Source: JBEVJK01 sp963791325 (lineage in GTDB: Bacteria; Pseudomonadota; Alphaproteobacteria; Rhizobiales; Rhizobiaceae). Taken from it: DNA of 64,000 bases. The stretch lies in NCBI GenBank assembly GCA_963791325.1, contig CAWBRU010000003.1, positions 248,001 to 312,000 of the forward strand, written 5' to 3'. Below, in pieces: positions 38,611 through 47,052 of this stretch. Within the stretch, counting starts at the first letter, position 1; each line of letters starts with the position of its first letter. Under the pieces are notes generated by a model. The model worked only from the letters and a program-made list of their open reading frames with translations. It had not been told where the DNA came from and made no database searches. Position numbers and translations under genes: made by a program.

Positions 38611-38772
38611 TCAGCCGCGCTGGGCCGAAGCGAACGCCGGCTGAGCCGTTCTCAAGCGGCGCGCGCAGGCCGGTCCGGGTCCACGCATATAGTGCCGCTC
38701 GGGATGATAGCTCGGCACCACGAATTCACGGATTTCGTGGAGCTGGTGGGTGATGTGGGTCCAGATCAACAT
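38611..38772 (-). CDS. Micro-protein with PERHYMRGPGPAC block, copy 1
   Basis: The 53-residue peptide (MLIWTHITHQLHEIREFVVP, then SYHPERHYMRGPGPACARRL) is almost certainly real because a second gene 24 kb away (62505-62654) encodes ITH, EFV.P.Y and the identical block PERHYMRGPGPAC. Both have one tryptophan near residue 4. The C-terminal third is basic and not conserved. No signal peptide or membrane helix. I know of no named family; annotation pipelines usually miss it by length. The open frame on the opposite strand is treated as its shadow. Confidence 0.75.
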   Translation of the reverse strand: MLIWTHITHQLHEIREFVVPSYHPERHYMRGPGPACARRLRTAQPAFASAQRG

Positions 38773-38894
38773 AGCAAGCAAGCCTCGGTTTGATCGTCGC
38801 GTCCGTTCTGATGACGATCAAAATAGACCGGTGCGGGCCGGCGATCTGTGAGCCGCTTCACCCATTGTGCCGGCGCGGCGGCCGGACCCTTGCG

Positions 38895-39836
38895 TCAGGC
38901 TCGCTTGGCCTCGACGGCATCCCAGAACAGTGCTGCGATGTCGGCTCCGCCGAACCGCGCCACCTCGCGCACCCCGGTCGGCGATGTCACATTGATTTCG
39001 GTGATGAAGGAGCCGATGACGTCGATGCCTACCAGAATGAAGCCGCGCTGCCTGAGCGCCGGACCGATCCGGGCACAGATCTCGCGATCGCGATCGGTGA
39101 TCTCGGTCTTTTCGGCGCGTCCGCCGACATGCATGTTGGAGCGCGAATCGTGGTCGGCCGGCACCCGGTTGACGGCACCGGCCGGCTCGCCGTCGATCAG
39201 GATGATGCGCTTGTCGCCGGCCCGCACTTCTTTGAGATAGCGTTGCACGATGAACGGCTCGCGAAACAGCTGGCTGAACATTTCCAGCAGCGATGCCAGA
39301 TTGCGATCGGCCTCGAGAAGATGAAAGATCCCGGCGCCGCCATTGCCGTAGAGCGGCTTGACGATGATGTCGCCATGGGCGCGGCGGAACGCCGCGACCT
39401 CCTGCGGATCCTTGGTGATCAGCGTCTCCGGCATCAAATCCGGGAACTCGGTGACGAAGATCTTCTCGGGGCTGTTGCGCACCCAGGCGGGATCGTTGAC
39501 CACGAGCGTCGCCGGATGGATGCGCTCGAGCAGATGGGTGGTGGTGATATAGTTCATGTCGAAAGGCGGATCCTGCCTGAGCAGCACCACGTCCATTTCG
39601 CCTAGATCGGTACGCACCGGCTCGCCGAGGCGATAGTGCTCGCCTTTGACGTCCTGCACCTGCATGGCCTCGACCCGGGCATAGACCTTGCCGCCGACCA
39701 TCGACAGACGGTCGGGCGTGTAGTGAAAGAGAAGATGACCGCGCCGTTGCGCCTCGAGCGATAGGGCGAACGTCGTGTCACCGGCGATGCTCAAGGTCGA
39801 GACATGATCCATCTGGACGGCAACTTTGAGCGGCAT
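38895..39836 (-). CDS. gshB: Glutathione synthetase
   Basis: The 313-residue ATP-grasp enzyme joins gamma-glutamylcysteine and glycine. Motifs: MDHVSTLSIAGDTTFALSLE, LVVNDPAWVRNSPEKIF, DIIVKPLYGNGGAGIFHL and the metal-binding EINVTSPTGVRE. Length is normal. AGGGGGA upstream sets ATG 39836. Confidence 0.96.
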   Translation of the reverse strand: MPLKVAVQMDHVSTLSIAGDTTFALSLEAQRRGHLLFHYTPDRLSMVGGKVYARVEAMQVQDVKGEHYRLGEPVRTDLGEMDVVLLRQDPPFDMNYITTTHLLERIHPATLVVNDPAWVRNSPEKIFVTEFPDLMPETLITKDPQEVAAFRRAHGDIIVKPLYGNGGAGIFHLLEADRNLASLLEMFSQLFREPFIVQRYLKEVRAGDKRIILIDGEPAGAVNRVPADHDSRSNMHVGGRAEKTEITDRDREICARIGPALRQRGFILVGIDVIGSFITEINVTSPTGVREVARFGGADIAALFWDAVEAKRA

Positions 39837-40065
39837 TGGCGATCCCCCTGGCTGGAGCGGCGACCCAGGATGTATCGCTTCGGGCAGGCTCTGCCAATCA
39901 CCGCCCGCAGCCGTTGCCGCTGCAGTTCCCCGCGCAGCCACCGCCGGGGGAATTGTTCAACCAGCCCGGCTGATGTAAGCCGAACGCGATGAAAAGAGAT
40001 CGAGGCCATAAGGCCGTGCCGAAATTCTGCAACACCGGCCCCGACGGACCGCCCGGAGGCGGCGG

Positions 40066-41019
40066 GTGAGCCGGACCGAAGCGCCGGCGGTCGCCGCCGT
40101 CGACTGGGGCACCTCGCAGCTGCGCATCTGGCTGCTTGACCGCCAGGGCACAGTGCTTGGCGAGCGCCGCAGCGACGACGGCATGCTGGCCACCCCCAAG
40201 GACGGGTTCGCCGCGGTGCTGGAGGGCCATCTCGCCGCGCTGCAGGCGCCCGATGAGCTGCCGGTCATCATCTGCGGCATGGCGGGCGCCCGTCAGGGCT
40301 GGATCGAGGCCCCCTATGTCGCCGTGCCGGCACCGCTGCCGGCGGTATTGTCGCAAGCGGTCGCAGTGGCCGGCGCCCCGCGTCGGGTTGCCATCGTGCC
40401 GGGGCTTTGCCAGCGCGACGCCGCCGCGCCGGACGTGCTGCGCGGCGAAGAGACCCAGCTTGCCGGGGTGGCGCCGCTTTCCGTTCCCGGACGGCACCTG
40501 GCCTGCCTGCCGGGCACCCATTCGAAATGGGTGCTGATCGAAGGCGGGGTCGTCCAGGGCTTCGGCACCTGGCTGACCGGCGAGCTGTTCGGGCTGCTCG
40601 CCGGGCAGTCGATCCTGCGCCACGCAGTCGGCGGCGCCGGCGCGCATGTGTCGGCAGAGCGGCCGGCGTTCGGCGAATGGCTGCGCCGCGCGATCGCCGA
40701 TCCGGGAGCGCTTTCGGCGGCGCTGTTTCGTATCCGCGCCGCGACATTGCTCTTGGATCTCGGCCCTGAGGATGCAGCAGCCGCCCTTTCGGGTCTGCTG
40801 ATCGGCACCGAGATCGGTGCGGCAACGGCCCGGTTTGGCCGGCCGGGCGAAGCCGTCACGCTGATCGCTTCGGGAACGCTCGGCGCGCTTTACGGCACCG
40901 GGCTGGCGTTGGCCGGGCTTTCGGTCGAACTCGCGGACGCCGAGACCGCCGTGCGCGAGGGGCTGCTGGCTGCGGCCCGCTTGCGCTATTTCAATGAGCC
41001 ACGGGACCGACTTCCATGA
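40066..41019 (+). CDS. dgoK: 2-dehydro-3-deoxygalactonokinase
   Basis: The 317-residue kinase phosphorylates 2-keto-3-deoxygalactonate at C6. It shows AAVDWGTSQLRIWLLD at the N-terminus, IICGMAGARQGW and LACLPGTHSKWVLIEGG, all typical of DgoK (ASKHA fold). GTG start at 40066; no ATG is available nearby. It is the first gene of a cluster with dgoA and a lactonase (De Ley-Doudoroff pathway). The ATGA overlap with dgoA fixes its end. Confidence 0.92.
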   Translation: MSRTEAPAVAAVDWGTSQLRIWLLDRQGTVLGERRSDDGMLATPKDGFAAVLEGHLAALQAPDELPVIICGMAGARQGWIEAPYVAVPAPLPAVLSQAVAVAGAPRRVAIVPGLCQRDAAAPDVLRGEETQLAGVAPLSVPGRHLACLPGTHSKWVLIEGGVVQGFGTWLTGELFGLLAGQSILRHAVGGAGAHVSAERPAFGEWLRRAIADPGALSAALFRIRAATLLLDLGPEDAAAALSGLLIGTEIGAATARFGRPGEAVTLIASGTLGALYGTGLALAGLSVELADAETAVREGLLAAARLRYFNEPRDRLP

Positions 41020-41666
41020 CCGGCGGGCGGGTGACATGGCCGGCGTTGAGACGCGGCCTGGTCGGCATTCTGCGGGGCGTGCGGCCGGAAGAAGCGGTGG
41101 ACGTCGCGACAGCGATCTATGAGGCCGGAATCGAGGCCATCGAAGTACCGCTCAATTCACCGGATCCGTTTCGCTCGATCGAACGTCTGGTCGGCGCATT
41201 GCCCGACACAGCCTTGATCGGCGCAGGCACCGTGCTCGACGCGACGGATGTCGACCGCCTAGCGGCGGCCGGCGGCCGCCTGCTTGTCAGCCCCAACGTC
41301 GAGGCCGCAGTGCTTCAGCGCGCCGCCGAGCAAGGGCTGATCACCATGCCGGGCGTGTTCACGCCGAGCGAGGCACTGTTGGCCGAGCGGCTCGGCGCCT
41401 CGGCGCTGAAATTCTTCCCTGCCAATGTGCTCGGTCCCGATGGGATCGCAGCGGTTCGCGCGGTGCTGCCGGCAACGACGCTGATCGGCGCCGTCGGCGG
41501 CGTCTCCGATCGCGACTTTGCCGCCTTCGCCAAGGTCGGCGTGCGGCTGTTCGGGCTGGGGTCGAGCCTCTACAAGCCGGCGATGACCGCCGAGGAGGCC
41601 GGCAGCCGAGCCTCCGCCGCGTGCGCCGCCTGGGATCGTGCCTTCGCGGAAACTCACCATGACTGA
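41016..41666 (+). CDS. dgoA: 2-dehydro-3-deoxy-6-phosphogalactonate aldolase
   Basis: The 216-residue class I aldolase splits KDPGal to pyruvate and glyceraldehyde 3-phosphate. Lys132 in ALKFFPAN forms the Schiff base and Glu43 in IEVPLNSP is the general acid/base. GAGTVLD and MPGVFTPSE complete the KDPG-aldolase fold. Preference for the galacto substrate is inferred from the adjacent dgoK. Confidence 0.92.
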   Translation: MTGGRVTWPALRRGLVGILRGVRPEEAVDVATAIYEAGIEAIEVPLNSPDPFRSIERLVGALPDTALIGAGTVLDATDVDRLAAAGGRLLVSPNVEAAVLQRAAEQGLITMPGVFTPSEALLAERLGASALKFFPANVLGPDGIAAVRAVLPATTLIGAVGGVSDRDFAAFAKVGVRLFGLGSSLYKPAMTAEEAGSRASAACAAWDRAFAETHHD

Positions 41667-42540
41667 CGGCAAGGGCTATGGGATCCTCTCCGAAACGGTC
41701 TGCCGGCTGGGCGAGGGACCGACCTACGACGCCGCCAGCGATACCCTCTATTGGTTTGACATCACCGGCAAGAAACTGCTCGAGCGGCGCGTGGCAACCG
41801 CGGAAGAACGGGTCCATTCCCTGCCCGAGATGGCGAGTGCCTTGGCGGTCGTCGATCCGGAGCGGCAGCTGCTGGCCACCGAGACCGGCCTCTATTTGCG
41901 CGACGCCCGCACCGGCGCGCTCACGCTGCATTGCCCGATCGAGGCCGACAATCCGCGCACCCGCTCCAATGATGCACGCGTCCATCCGTGCGGCGCGTTC
42001 TGGGTCGGCACGATGTCGAAGACGTCCGAGCGCGAGGCCGGCGCCATCTACTGGTATTTCAGGGGCGAGCTGCGCCAGATCGTGCCGAGGATCAGCATCC
42101 CGAACGCGATCTGCTTCTCCGCCGACGGCAGCACGGCCTATTTCACGGGCAGCATCCCCGGCGTGCTTCATCGGATCGGCTGCGATCCCGAGACCGGGCT
42201 GCCGCGCGGCGAGCCGTCGATTTTCCACGACCATCGCGGCCAGGCCGGATCGATAGACGGCGCGGTGATCGACGCCGACGGCGTACTGTGGAACGCCTGC
42301 TGGGGCGCCGGCCGGGTCGATGCCTACGCGCCCGACGGCAAACTGCTCGGCAGCCACCCGCTGCCGGCGACGCGTACCACCTGCCCGGTGTTCATCGGCG
42401 CCGATGCCGGCCGGCTCGCCGTGACCAGCGCCTGGGAAGGTGCCGACGAGGCCGAGCGCGCATCTCAGCCCGATGCCGGCAAGACGTTTCTGCTCGACGT
42501 TCCCGTCAAGGGCCGGTTCGACCCGCGGGTGGCGCTCTGA
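41659..42540 (+). CDS. SMP-30/gluconolactonase-family sugar lactone hydrolase
   Basis: The 293-residue six-bladed propeller has the metal-binding Glu19 (RLGEGPTYD), RSNDARVHPCGAFWVGTM and SIDGAVIDADGVLWNACWG. It would open galactono-1,4-lactone (or a similar aldonolactone) before dehydration. ATG 41659 overlaps dgoA by eight bases. A galactonate dehydratase and a galactose dehydrogenase needed for the full pathway are not in the window. Confidence 0.88.
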   Translation: MTDGKGYGILSETVCRLGEGPTYDAASDTLYWFDITGKKLLERRVATAEERVHSLPEMASALAVVDPERQLLATETGLYLRDARTGALTLHCPIEADNPRTRSNDARVHPCGAFWVGTMSKTSEREAGAIYWYFRGELRQIVPRISIPNAICFSADGSTAYFTGSIPGVLHRIGCDPETGLPRGEPSIFHDHRGQAGSIDGAVIDADGVLWNACWGAGRVDAYAPDGKLLGSHPLPATRTTCPVFIGADAGRLAVTSAWEGADEAERASQPDAGKTFLLDVPVKGRFDPRVAL

Positions 42541-43613
42541 CCGGTACCGGCCGATCGGGTTCCCGACCTCGGCTCGTCCTGGTCTATGAGCCCGAGGCCG
42601 CCTGCCTTGCCCGCCTGCGCAGCTCCGGTTTGGCTGCGCAGCACGCAGCAGAGATCGCCTCCTATCTGGCGCAATCGACCGATCTCGCCGCAGAGTTTCC
42701 GGCGGTGACGGAAGCCTGCCGCCGCCGCGGCCTCGACTTTTCGGCGGTGGCGCTCGACGATGCGCCTGCGGCCCTGTCGGACGCCGACCCCGCGACCTCG
42801 CTCGTGTGGACGCTGACCGACGGCATCGCCTATTTCCGCGGCGGTGCCGCCCCGGCGCTCGCCCGGCTGCGGGGCATGCCGACCATCGGTGCGGACGACG
42901 CGCTGTTTGCGCTTTGCCAGGACAAATTCCGCTCCGGCGCGGTGCTCGCCGCGCTCGGTTTTCCCGTGCCGCCGGCCGGCCTCGCCCGCGACGGGTGCTG
43001 GTTGGCCGCACCCCCGCCGCCCGGCGCCGGCGGCTACTTCGTCAAGCCCAACCGGCTCGGAGCCAAGATCGGCATTTCCGCCGCGTCGCGGTGTCGGGAT
43101 GCCGGGGCCGCGCTGGCGTTGAGCCGGCAGATCTTTGCGGCTTATCGCGACGTCGTCGTCGTCCAGGCCTATGTCCCGGGCCGCAATGTGCGCGCCAGCT
43201 TCCTGGCCGTAACGCCCGGCGCCGACATGGCGTCGCTCGGGGTTGCCTTCGTCGATTCCGGTGGAGATTTCCAGACGATGGCCGACAGCCTGGCGCTTTA
43301 CGGTGCCACCGGTGCGGCGGCAAAAGCCGAGAACCGCTATGTCGAGCCGGCGCTCGAGCCGCTCGCCGCGCTGCTGCCCGAGGCCGACCGGGGGATCCGC
43401 GCGCTGGCGGGGCGGCTGGTCGAGACGATCGGCCTGCGCGACGTGTTTTCGCTCGATCTCAGGGTCGAGCCGGACGGCACCTTGCACCTGATCGAGTTCG
43501 AGGTGTGTCCCGGCCTGCCGTGCTTCGACTTCAGGGCCTACTGCCGAAGCCAGTGGGGGATGACGCTCGCCGAGGCGATGGCTGCGTCGGCAGCCAACCG
43601 CCTCCTGCCCTGA
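42537..43613 (+). CDS. ATP-grasp ligase-like protein with no conventional start codon
   Basis: The coding pattern begins right after the lactonase stop: RPRLVLVYEPEAACLARLRS. No ATG, GTG or TTG is near; CTG at 42537, overlapping the lactonase stop as CTGA, is the likeliest start (358 residues). The ATP-grasp core resembles D-Ala-D-Ala ligases: YFVKPNRLGAKIGISAAS, VVVVQAYVPGRNVRASFLAV and SLDLRVEPDGTLHLIEFEVC. The usual ExN magnesium motif is EFE here. It could ligate an amino acid or a sugar acid; D-Ala-D-Ala ligase proper is unlikely because the mur cluster is absent. Function unknown. Confidence 0.75.
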   Translation: MTGTGRSGSRPRLVLVYEPEAACLARLRSSGLAAQHAAEIASYLAQSTDLAAEFPAVTEACRRRGLDFSAVALDDAPAALSDADPATSLVWTLTDGIAYFRGGAAPALARLRGMPTIGADDALFALCQDKFRSGAVLAALGFPVPPAGLARDGCWLAAPPPPGAGGYFVKPNRLGAKIGISAASRCRDAGAALALSRQIFAAYRDVVVVQAYVPGRNVRASFLAVTPGADMASLGVAFVDSGGDFQTMADSLALYGATGAAAKAENRYVEPALEPLAALLPEADRGIRALAGRLVETIGLRDVFSLDLRVEPDGTLHLIEFEVCPGLPCFDFRAYCRSQWGMTLAEAMAASAANRLLP

Positions 43614-43736
43614 ACGGGGCCTGGTGCCGCGCCGTTCTAGACGCGTGCGGCGCACATCGGCAGGAGCGATATCCACCGCCTCGGCGTCTCGAGCTTGGCG
43701 CTATCTCGTTGACCGTGGGAGGAAAAACGGGCGGGC

Positions 43737-44120
43737 CTATCCGCGAAGTTCGATCAGCTGTTCATAATCGGGATCACACGGCCGCTTTGCAAACCAATGG
43801 ATCCAGCCGGAAAGAGCCGTGACCTCGCCGTCCACCAGCCTCGACACTTCTCTGGCAGCCGTCGAGGGACTCCCGAACGACTTTCCGTTGACCAGCCAAG
43901 CTCCGTCGGCGATCTCGCCCTCGACGGTGACATCGTTTCGCGTCATCCGAAGTTTGGTGCCGTGGGGCAGCGTGATGCCCTTCCCCGACCACGCTCGATG
44001 GCCCACGACGGTGCCGGGGCTGAGGCCGAGCATTCGCTTCAGGATGTCGGACTGGGTTTCGTCGGTACTCTCCCTGGCAGCTTCGATGGCCTTGTGCAAC
44101 TGCAGGTCGAGTTCGATCAT
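43737..44120 (-). CDS. Small DNA-binding-like protein: SeqA-type N-terminus plus DUF2924/DUF4357-like domain
   Basis: The 127-residue protein starts MIELDLQLHKAIEAARESTD then ETQSDILKRMLGL, matching the ribbon-helix-helix dimerisation end of SeqA-like proteins (IEVDxxLYxxI...ESASDILRRML). The rest (AWSGKGITLPHGTKLRMTRN, WLVNGKSFGSPSTAARE, GWIHWFAKRP) is the RAMA/DUF4357-type wedge domain found in restriction- and DNA-linked proteins. It probably binds DNA. Alphaproteobacteria lack Dam/SeqA control, so a role other than replication sequestration is likely. Confidence 0.75.
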   Translation of the reverse strand: MIELDLQLHKAIEAARESTDETQSDILKRMLGLSPGTVVGHRAWSGKGITLPHGTKLRMTRNDVTVEGEIADGAWLVNGKSFGSPSTAAREVSRLVDGEVTALSGWIHWFAKRPCDPDYEQLIELRG

Positions 44121-44268
44121 TGTAGCAGTCCCTCTGCTATGACATGTGAGACGTCCGAGTAGCCCCTATTACCTCATCACTCTTAGCGTTTCAAGATAAA
44201 TCAATCGACCGTCTTATTCATTTGATTGTCTCATCACGTATGCCTGCATACTGCGGGGGCCTGCGAAA

Positions 44269-45858
44269 TTAGGCGGCCTCGCGCACCTGGTAGTCCTTGA
44301 CCGTGGTGAAGCGTATCGCCTTCCAGCGCTCGGCCTCGTAGTTCAGCGAGAACGCGTGTTGGGCGAGGAAGACGGGATCGCCGTCGAGATCGCGGGCGAT
44401 GTCGCCGCGATGAGCCTCGATGAAGCGCTGCAGCTCGCCGCGCTCATCGGCGTCGATCCAGCGGCAGACGGAGAACCGCGCCATCTCGAAATCGACCGGC
44501 AGACCGTATTCGGCCGCCAGCCTTTCCTTGAGCACGTCGAGCTGCAGGGCGCCAACCACCCCGACGATCGCCGGCGAGCCATCTTCCGGCCGGAACAGCT
44601 GCACAACGCCTTCCTCGGCCATCTGCAGCAGCGCCTCCTTGAGCTTCTTGGCCTTCATCGCATCGCCGAGACGGACCCGGCGCAGGATCTCGGGAGCGAA
44701 GTTGGGCACTCCGCGGAACAGGATGTCCTCGCCCTCGGTGAGCGTGTCGCCGATCCGGAGCGTGCCATGGTTGGGAATGCCGACGACATCGCCGGCATAG
44801 GCCTCGTCGGCGGTGATCCGGCTGCGGGCGAAGAAGAACTGCGGCGCCGACAGGCTCATCGGCTTGCCGGTGCGCACCAGCTTGGCTTTCATGCCGCGCT
44901 CGAGCTTGCCAGAACAGACCCTGACAAAGGCGATGCGGTCGCGATGATTGGGATCCATATTGGCTTGGATCTTGAACACGAAGGCGCTCATGTCGGGCTC
45001 GGTGGCGTGGATCACGCGCAGGTCGGCTTCCTGGTCGCGCGGACTTGGGCCGAATGCACCGAGCGCTTCGATCAGGTCGCGGACACCGAAATTGCGCAGC
45101 GCCGAGCCGAAGAAGACCGGTGTCAGATGGCCTTCCCGAAACGCGTCGAGCTCGAACGGGCGGCAGGCCTCGCGCGCCAATTCGAGTTCCTCGATGAAGG
45201 CCAGGCGTTCATGGTCGGGCAACAGGCCGGCGACGCGGTTGGAATCCGGCCCATTGACCTTGGTCCGTTCGCTCTCCGAATCGCTGCGGCGCACCGCGTT
45301 CTCGGCGAGATGGTAGGTGCCTGCGAAGGACTTGCCCCGCCCGATCGGCCAGGTCACCGGCGCAGTGTCGAGGGCAAGCTTGGCCTCGATTTCGTCGAGG
45401 ATCTCGAACGGGTCGCGCGTCTCGCGGTCGAGCTTGTTGACGAAGGTGATGATCGGAATGTCCCGCAGACGGCAGACCTCGAACAGCTTCAGCGTGCGCG
45501 GTTCGATGCCCTTGGCGGCATCGATCACCATCACTGCGCTGTCGACCGCCGTCAGCGTCCGATAGGTGTCGTCGGCGAAATCCTCGTGGCCGGGGGTGTC
45601 GAGCAGGTTGAAGACGTGGTCGCCATATTCGAAGGTCATCACCGAGGTAACCACGGAGATGCCGCGCTCGCGCTCGATCTTCATCCAGTCCGAACGGGTT
45701 TGGATGCGATCCTTCTTGGCTTTCACCTCACCCGCCAGCTGGATGGCGCCGCCGAACAAGAGCAGTTTTTCGGTGAGCGTCGTCTTGCCGGCGTCGGGGT
45801 GGGAGATGATCGCGAAGGTGCGGCGGCGTGCGACCGCCTTGGCCAAGTCTTCAGCCAT
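44269..45858 (-). CDS. prfC: Peptide chain release factor 3
   Basis: The 529-residue GTPase recycles RF1/RF2 after translation termination. G motifs: AIISHPDAGKTTLTEKLLLF, LLDTPGHEDFADDTYRTL, FVNKLDRETRD. The C-terminal region (RFSVCRWIDADERGELQRFI) matches RF3. Full length. Confidence 0.96.
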   Translation of the reverse strand: MAEDLAKAVARRRTFAIISHPDAGKTTLTEKLLLFGGAIQLAGEVKAKKDRIQTRSDWMKIERERGISVVTSVMTFEYGDHVFNLLDTPGHEDFADDTYRTLTAVDSAVMVIDAAKGIEPRTLKLFEVCRLRDIPIITFVNKLDRETRDPFEILDEIEAKLALDTAPVTWPIGRGKSFAGTYHLAENAVRRSDSESERTKVNGPDSNRVAGLLPDHERLAFIEELELAREACRPFELDAFREGHLTPVFFGSALRNFGVRDLIEALGAFGPSPRDQEADLRVIHATEPDMSAFVFKIQANMDPNHRDRIAFVRVCSGKLERGMKAKLVRTGKPMSLSAPQFFFARSRITADEAYAGDVVGIPNHGTLRIGDTLTEGEDILFRGVPNFAPEILRRVRLGDAMKAKKLKEALLQMAEEGVVQLFRPEDGSPAIVGVVGALQLDVLKERLAAEYGLPVDFEMARFSVCRWIDADERGELQRFIEAHRGDIARDLDGDPVFLAQHAFSLNYEAERWKAIRFTTVKDYQVREAA

Positions 45859-45917
45859 GTGATGAAATCCTGTTCGGGTGCGCGGCTTCTAACAGGCACG
45901 CGCCGGCCTGTCGACCG

Positions 45918-46718
45918 TCACGCCAGCGCCGCGACGGGGCTCTTTCCCACCATGAACGGCCGGATGGTCACCGCCTGCCGGGTCATCGTGACGAAGCTGC
46001 CCGGCGGCACTGCCTGCCAAGCTGCGCCTTGCCGGTCGAGCGGCTCGGATACCAGGCAGCGCCCGGCCGTCCCGCAGAACTGGCCGGTATAGAGCGTCGG
46101 CGCAAATGCGTCGGTGGCGTAGCGCACGGCATGGACGCAATCGCCGTCGGTGAACGCCGCGGTCAGCCGGATGTGCGGTTCGATGCCGGCGTCCTCAGCC
46201 GCCGCCAGAACCCGCGCGACGCCGGCTTGAGCGGCAGTGAAAGGGTCGGCTTCCAAATTCTCGTCGAGCATCAATAGGAAGAACAGTTCCGAATCGGTCG
46301 TGCCCTGACGCGCGTCATAGGTGGTGTCGCTCAACCCGCGTTCGAGCCGGCGGCGCATTCTCTCGAAGCCGCCGATCTGGCCGTTGTGCATGAACGTCCA
46401 GCGACCGACGACGAACGGATGGCAGTTGGCTCGGCTGGTGGCGCCGAGCGTGGCCGCCCTGACATGGGCGAAGAACACGTGCGAGCGGATCTGCCGGCAG
46501 AGGCTTCTGAGATTGGGGTCGGACCAGGCCGGCAGGATGTCGCGGTAGAGGCCGGGCTCCGACCGCTCGCCGTACCAGGCTAGCCCGAAGCCGTCGCCAT
46601 TGGTCGGCGACTTGGCCTCGAGCGCGCGGTGGCTTTGGGTGATCAGCGACTGACAGGGCGCCGTGACCACGTCTTCCATGAACACCGGCTCACCGAGATA
46701 GGCCGCCCACCGGCACAC
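45918..46718 (-). CDS. Class II glutamine amidotransferase (GATase_4, YafJ type)
   Basis: The 266-residue enzyme begins GTG-TGC, so after Met removal Cys2 is the N-terminal nucleophile (CRWAAYLGEP). Family motifs: SPTNGDGFGLAWYGE, FFAHVRAATLGATSRANCHP and WTFMHNGQIGGF, TTDSELFFLLML. The frame is open far upstream, but Cys2 fixes the start. It hydrolyses glutamine or a gamma-glutamyl compound; EgtC is a relative. It follows the DUF6356 gene by five bases. Confidence 0.9.
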   Translation of the reverse strand: MCRWAAYLGEPVFMEDVVTAPCQSLITQSHRALEAKSPTNGDGFGLAWYGERSEPGLYRDILPAWSDPNLRSLCRQIRSHVFFAHVRAATLGATSRANCHPFVVGRWTFMHNGQIGGFERMRRRLERGLSDTTYDARQGTTDSELFFLLMLDENLEADPFTAAQAGVARVLAAAEDAGIEPHIRLTAAFTDGDCVHAVRYATDAFAPTLYTGQFCGTAGRCLVSEPLDRQGAAWQAVPPGSFVTMTRQAVTIRPFMVGKSPVAALA

Positions 46719-46723
46719 GGCGG

Positions 46724-46939
46724 TCAGCGACCCCGGTTGTGGGTGCGCTCGGCAAGCTGGCGCACGATCGAGCTTGCCGTCGTCGCGAACAGGAAGGGCA
46801 GGAGTGCATGCACAAGCGCGGCAGCTGCGGCGGCGAACAGCCGCGATGCGAACCAAGCGGCAAAGCGCATATGGCCGAAGTAACTTTCTTCGACCGAGGC
46901 CGGATGATCGGTGAACAGGCGGGTGAGATAGGCAGTCAT
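46724..46939 (-). CDS. DUF6356 family small membrane protein
   Basis: The 71-residue protein reads YLTRLFTDHPASVEESYFGH and LVHALLPFLFATTASSIVRQ, the DUF6356 signature. It has one or two amphipathic/membrane helices. The family is alphaproteobacterial and uncharacterised. It is co-directional with the amidotransferase gene downstream and divergent from the Lrp-type regulator 111 bases away. Confidence 0.8.
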   Translation of the reverse strand: MTAYLTRLFTDHPASVEESYFGHMRFAAWFASRLFAAAAAALVHALLPFLFATTASSIVRQLAERTHNRGR

Positions 46940-47028
46940 GGCGTAGGGCTCCGGATTGCGAGTTCTCAGTGCCAGAATAAGGCGGAAAATCGAGAAAAAG
47001 GTCCCAATTCATTCTTGCATCTTCCTGC

Positions 47029-47052
47029 ATTTTGGGACATCCATCCCAAAAT
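47029..47052 (+). promoter_or_regulatory. Perfect palindrome over the start of the Lrp-type gene
   Basis: ATTTTGGGA, six bases, TCCCAAAAT. The right arm includes the first two bases of the start codon (47051-47053), where a ribosome binding site would be expected and none is seen. Lrp/AsnC regulators commonly repress themselves; a nine-base perfect arm here suits an autoregulatory operator. The divergent DUF6356-amidotransferase genes could share the control. Confidence 0.65.

Noticed and set aside
38497..38793. 98-codon plus-strand frame
   Set aside because: It is opposite the micro-protein gene whose paralogue at 62505 supports the minus strand.
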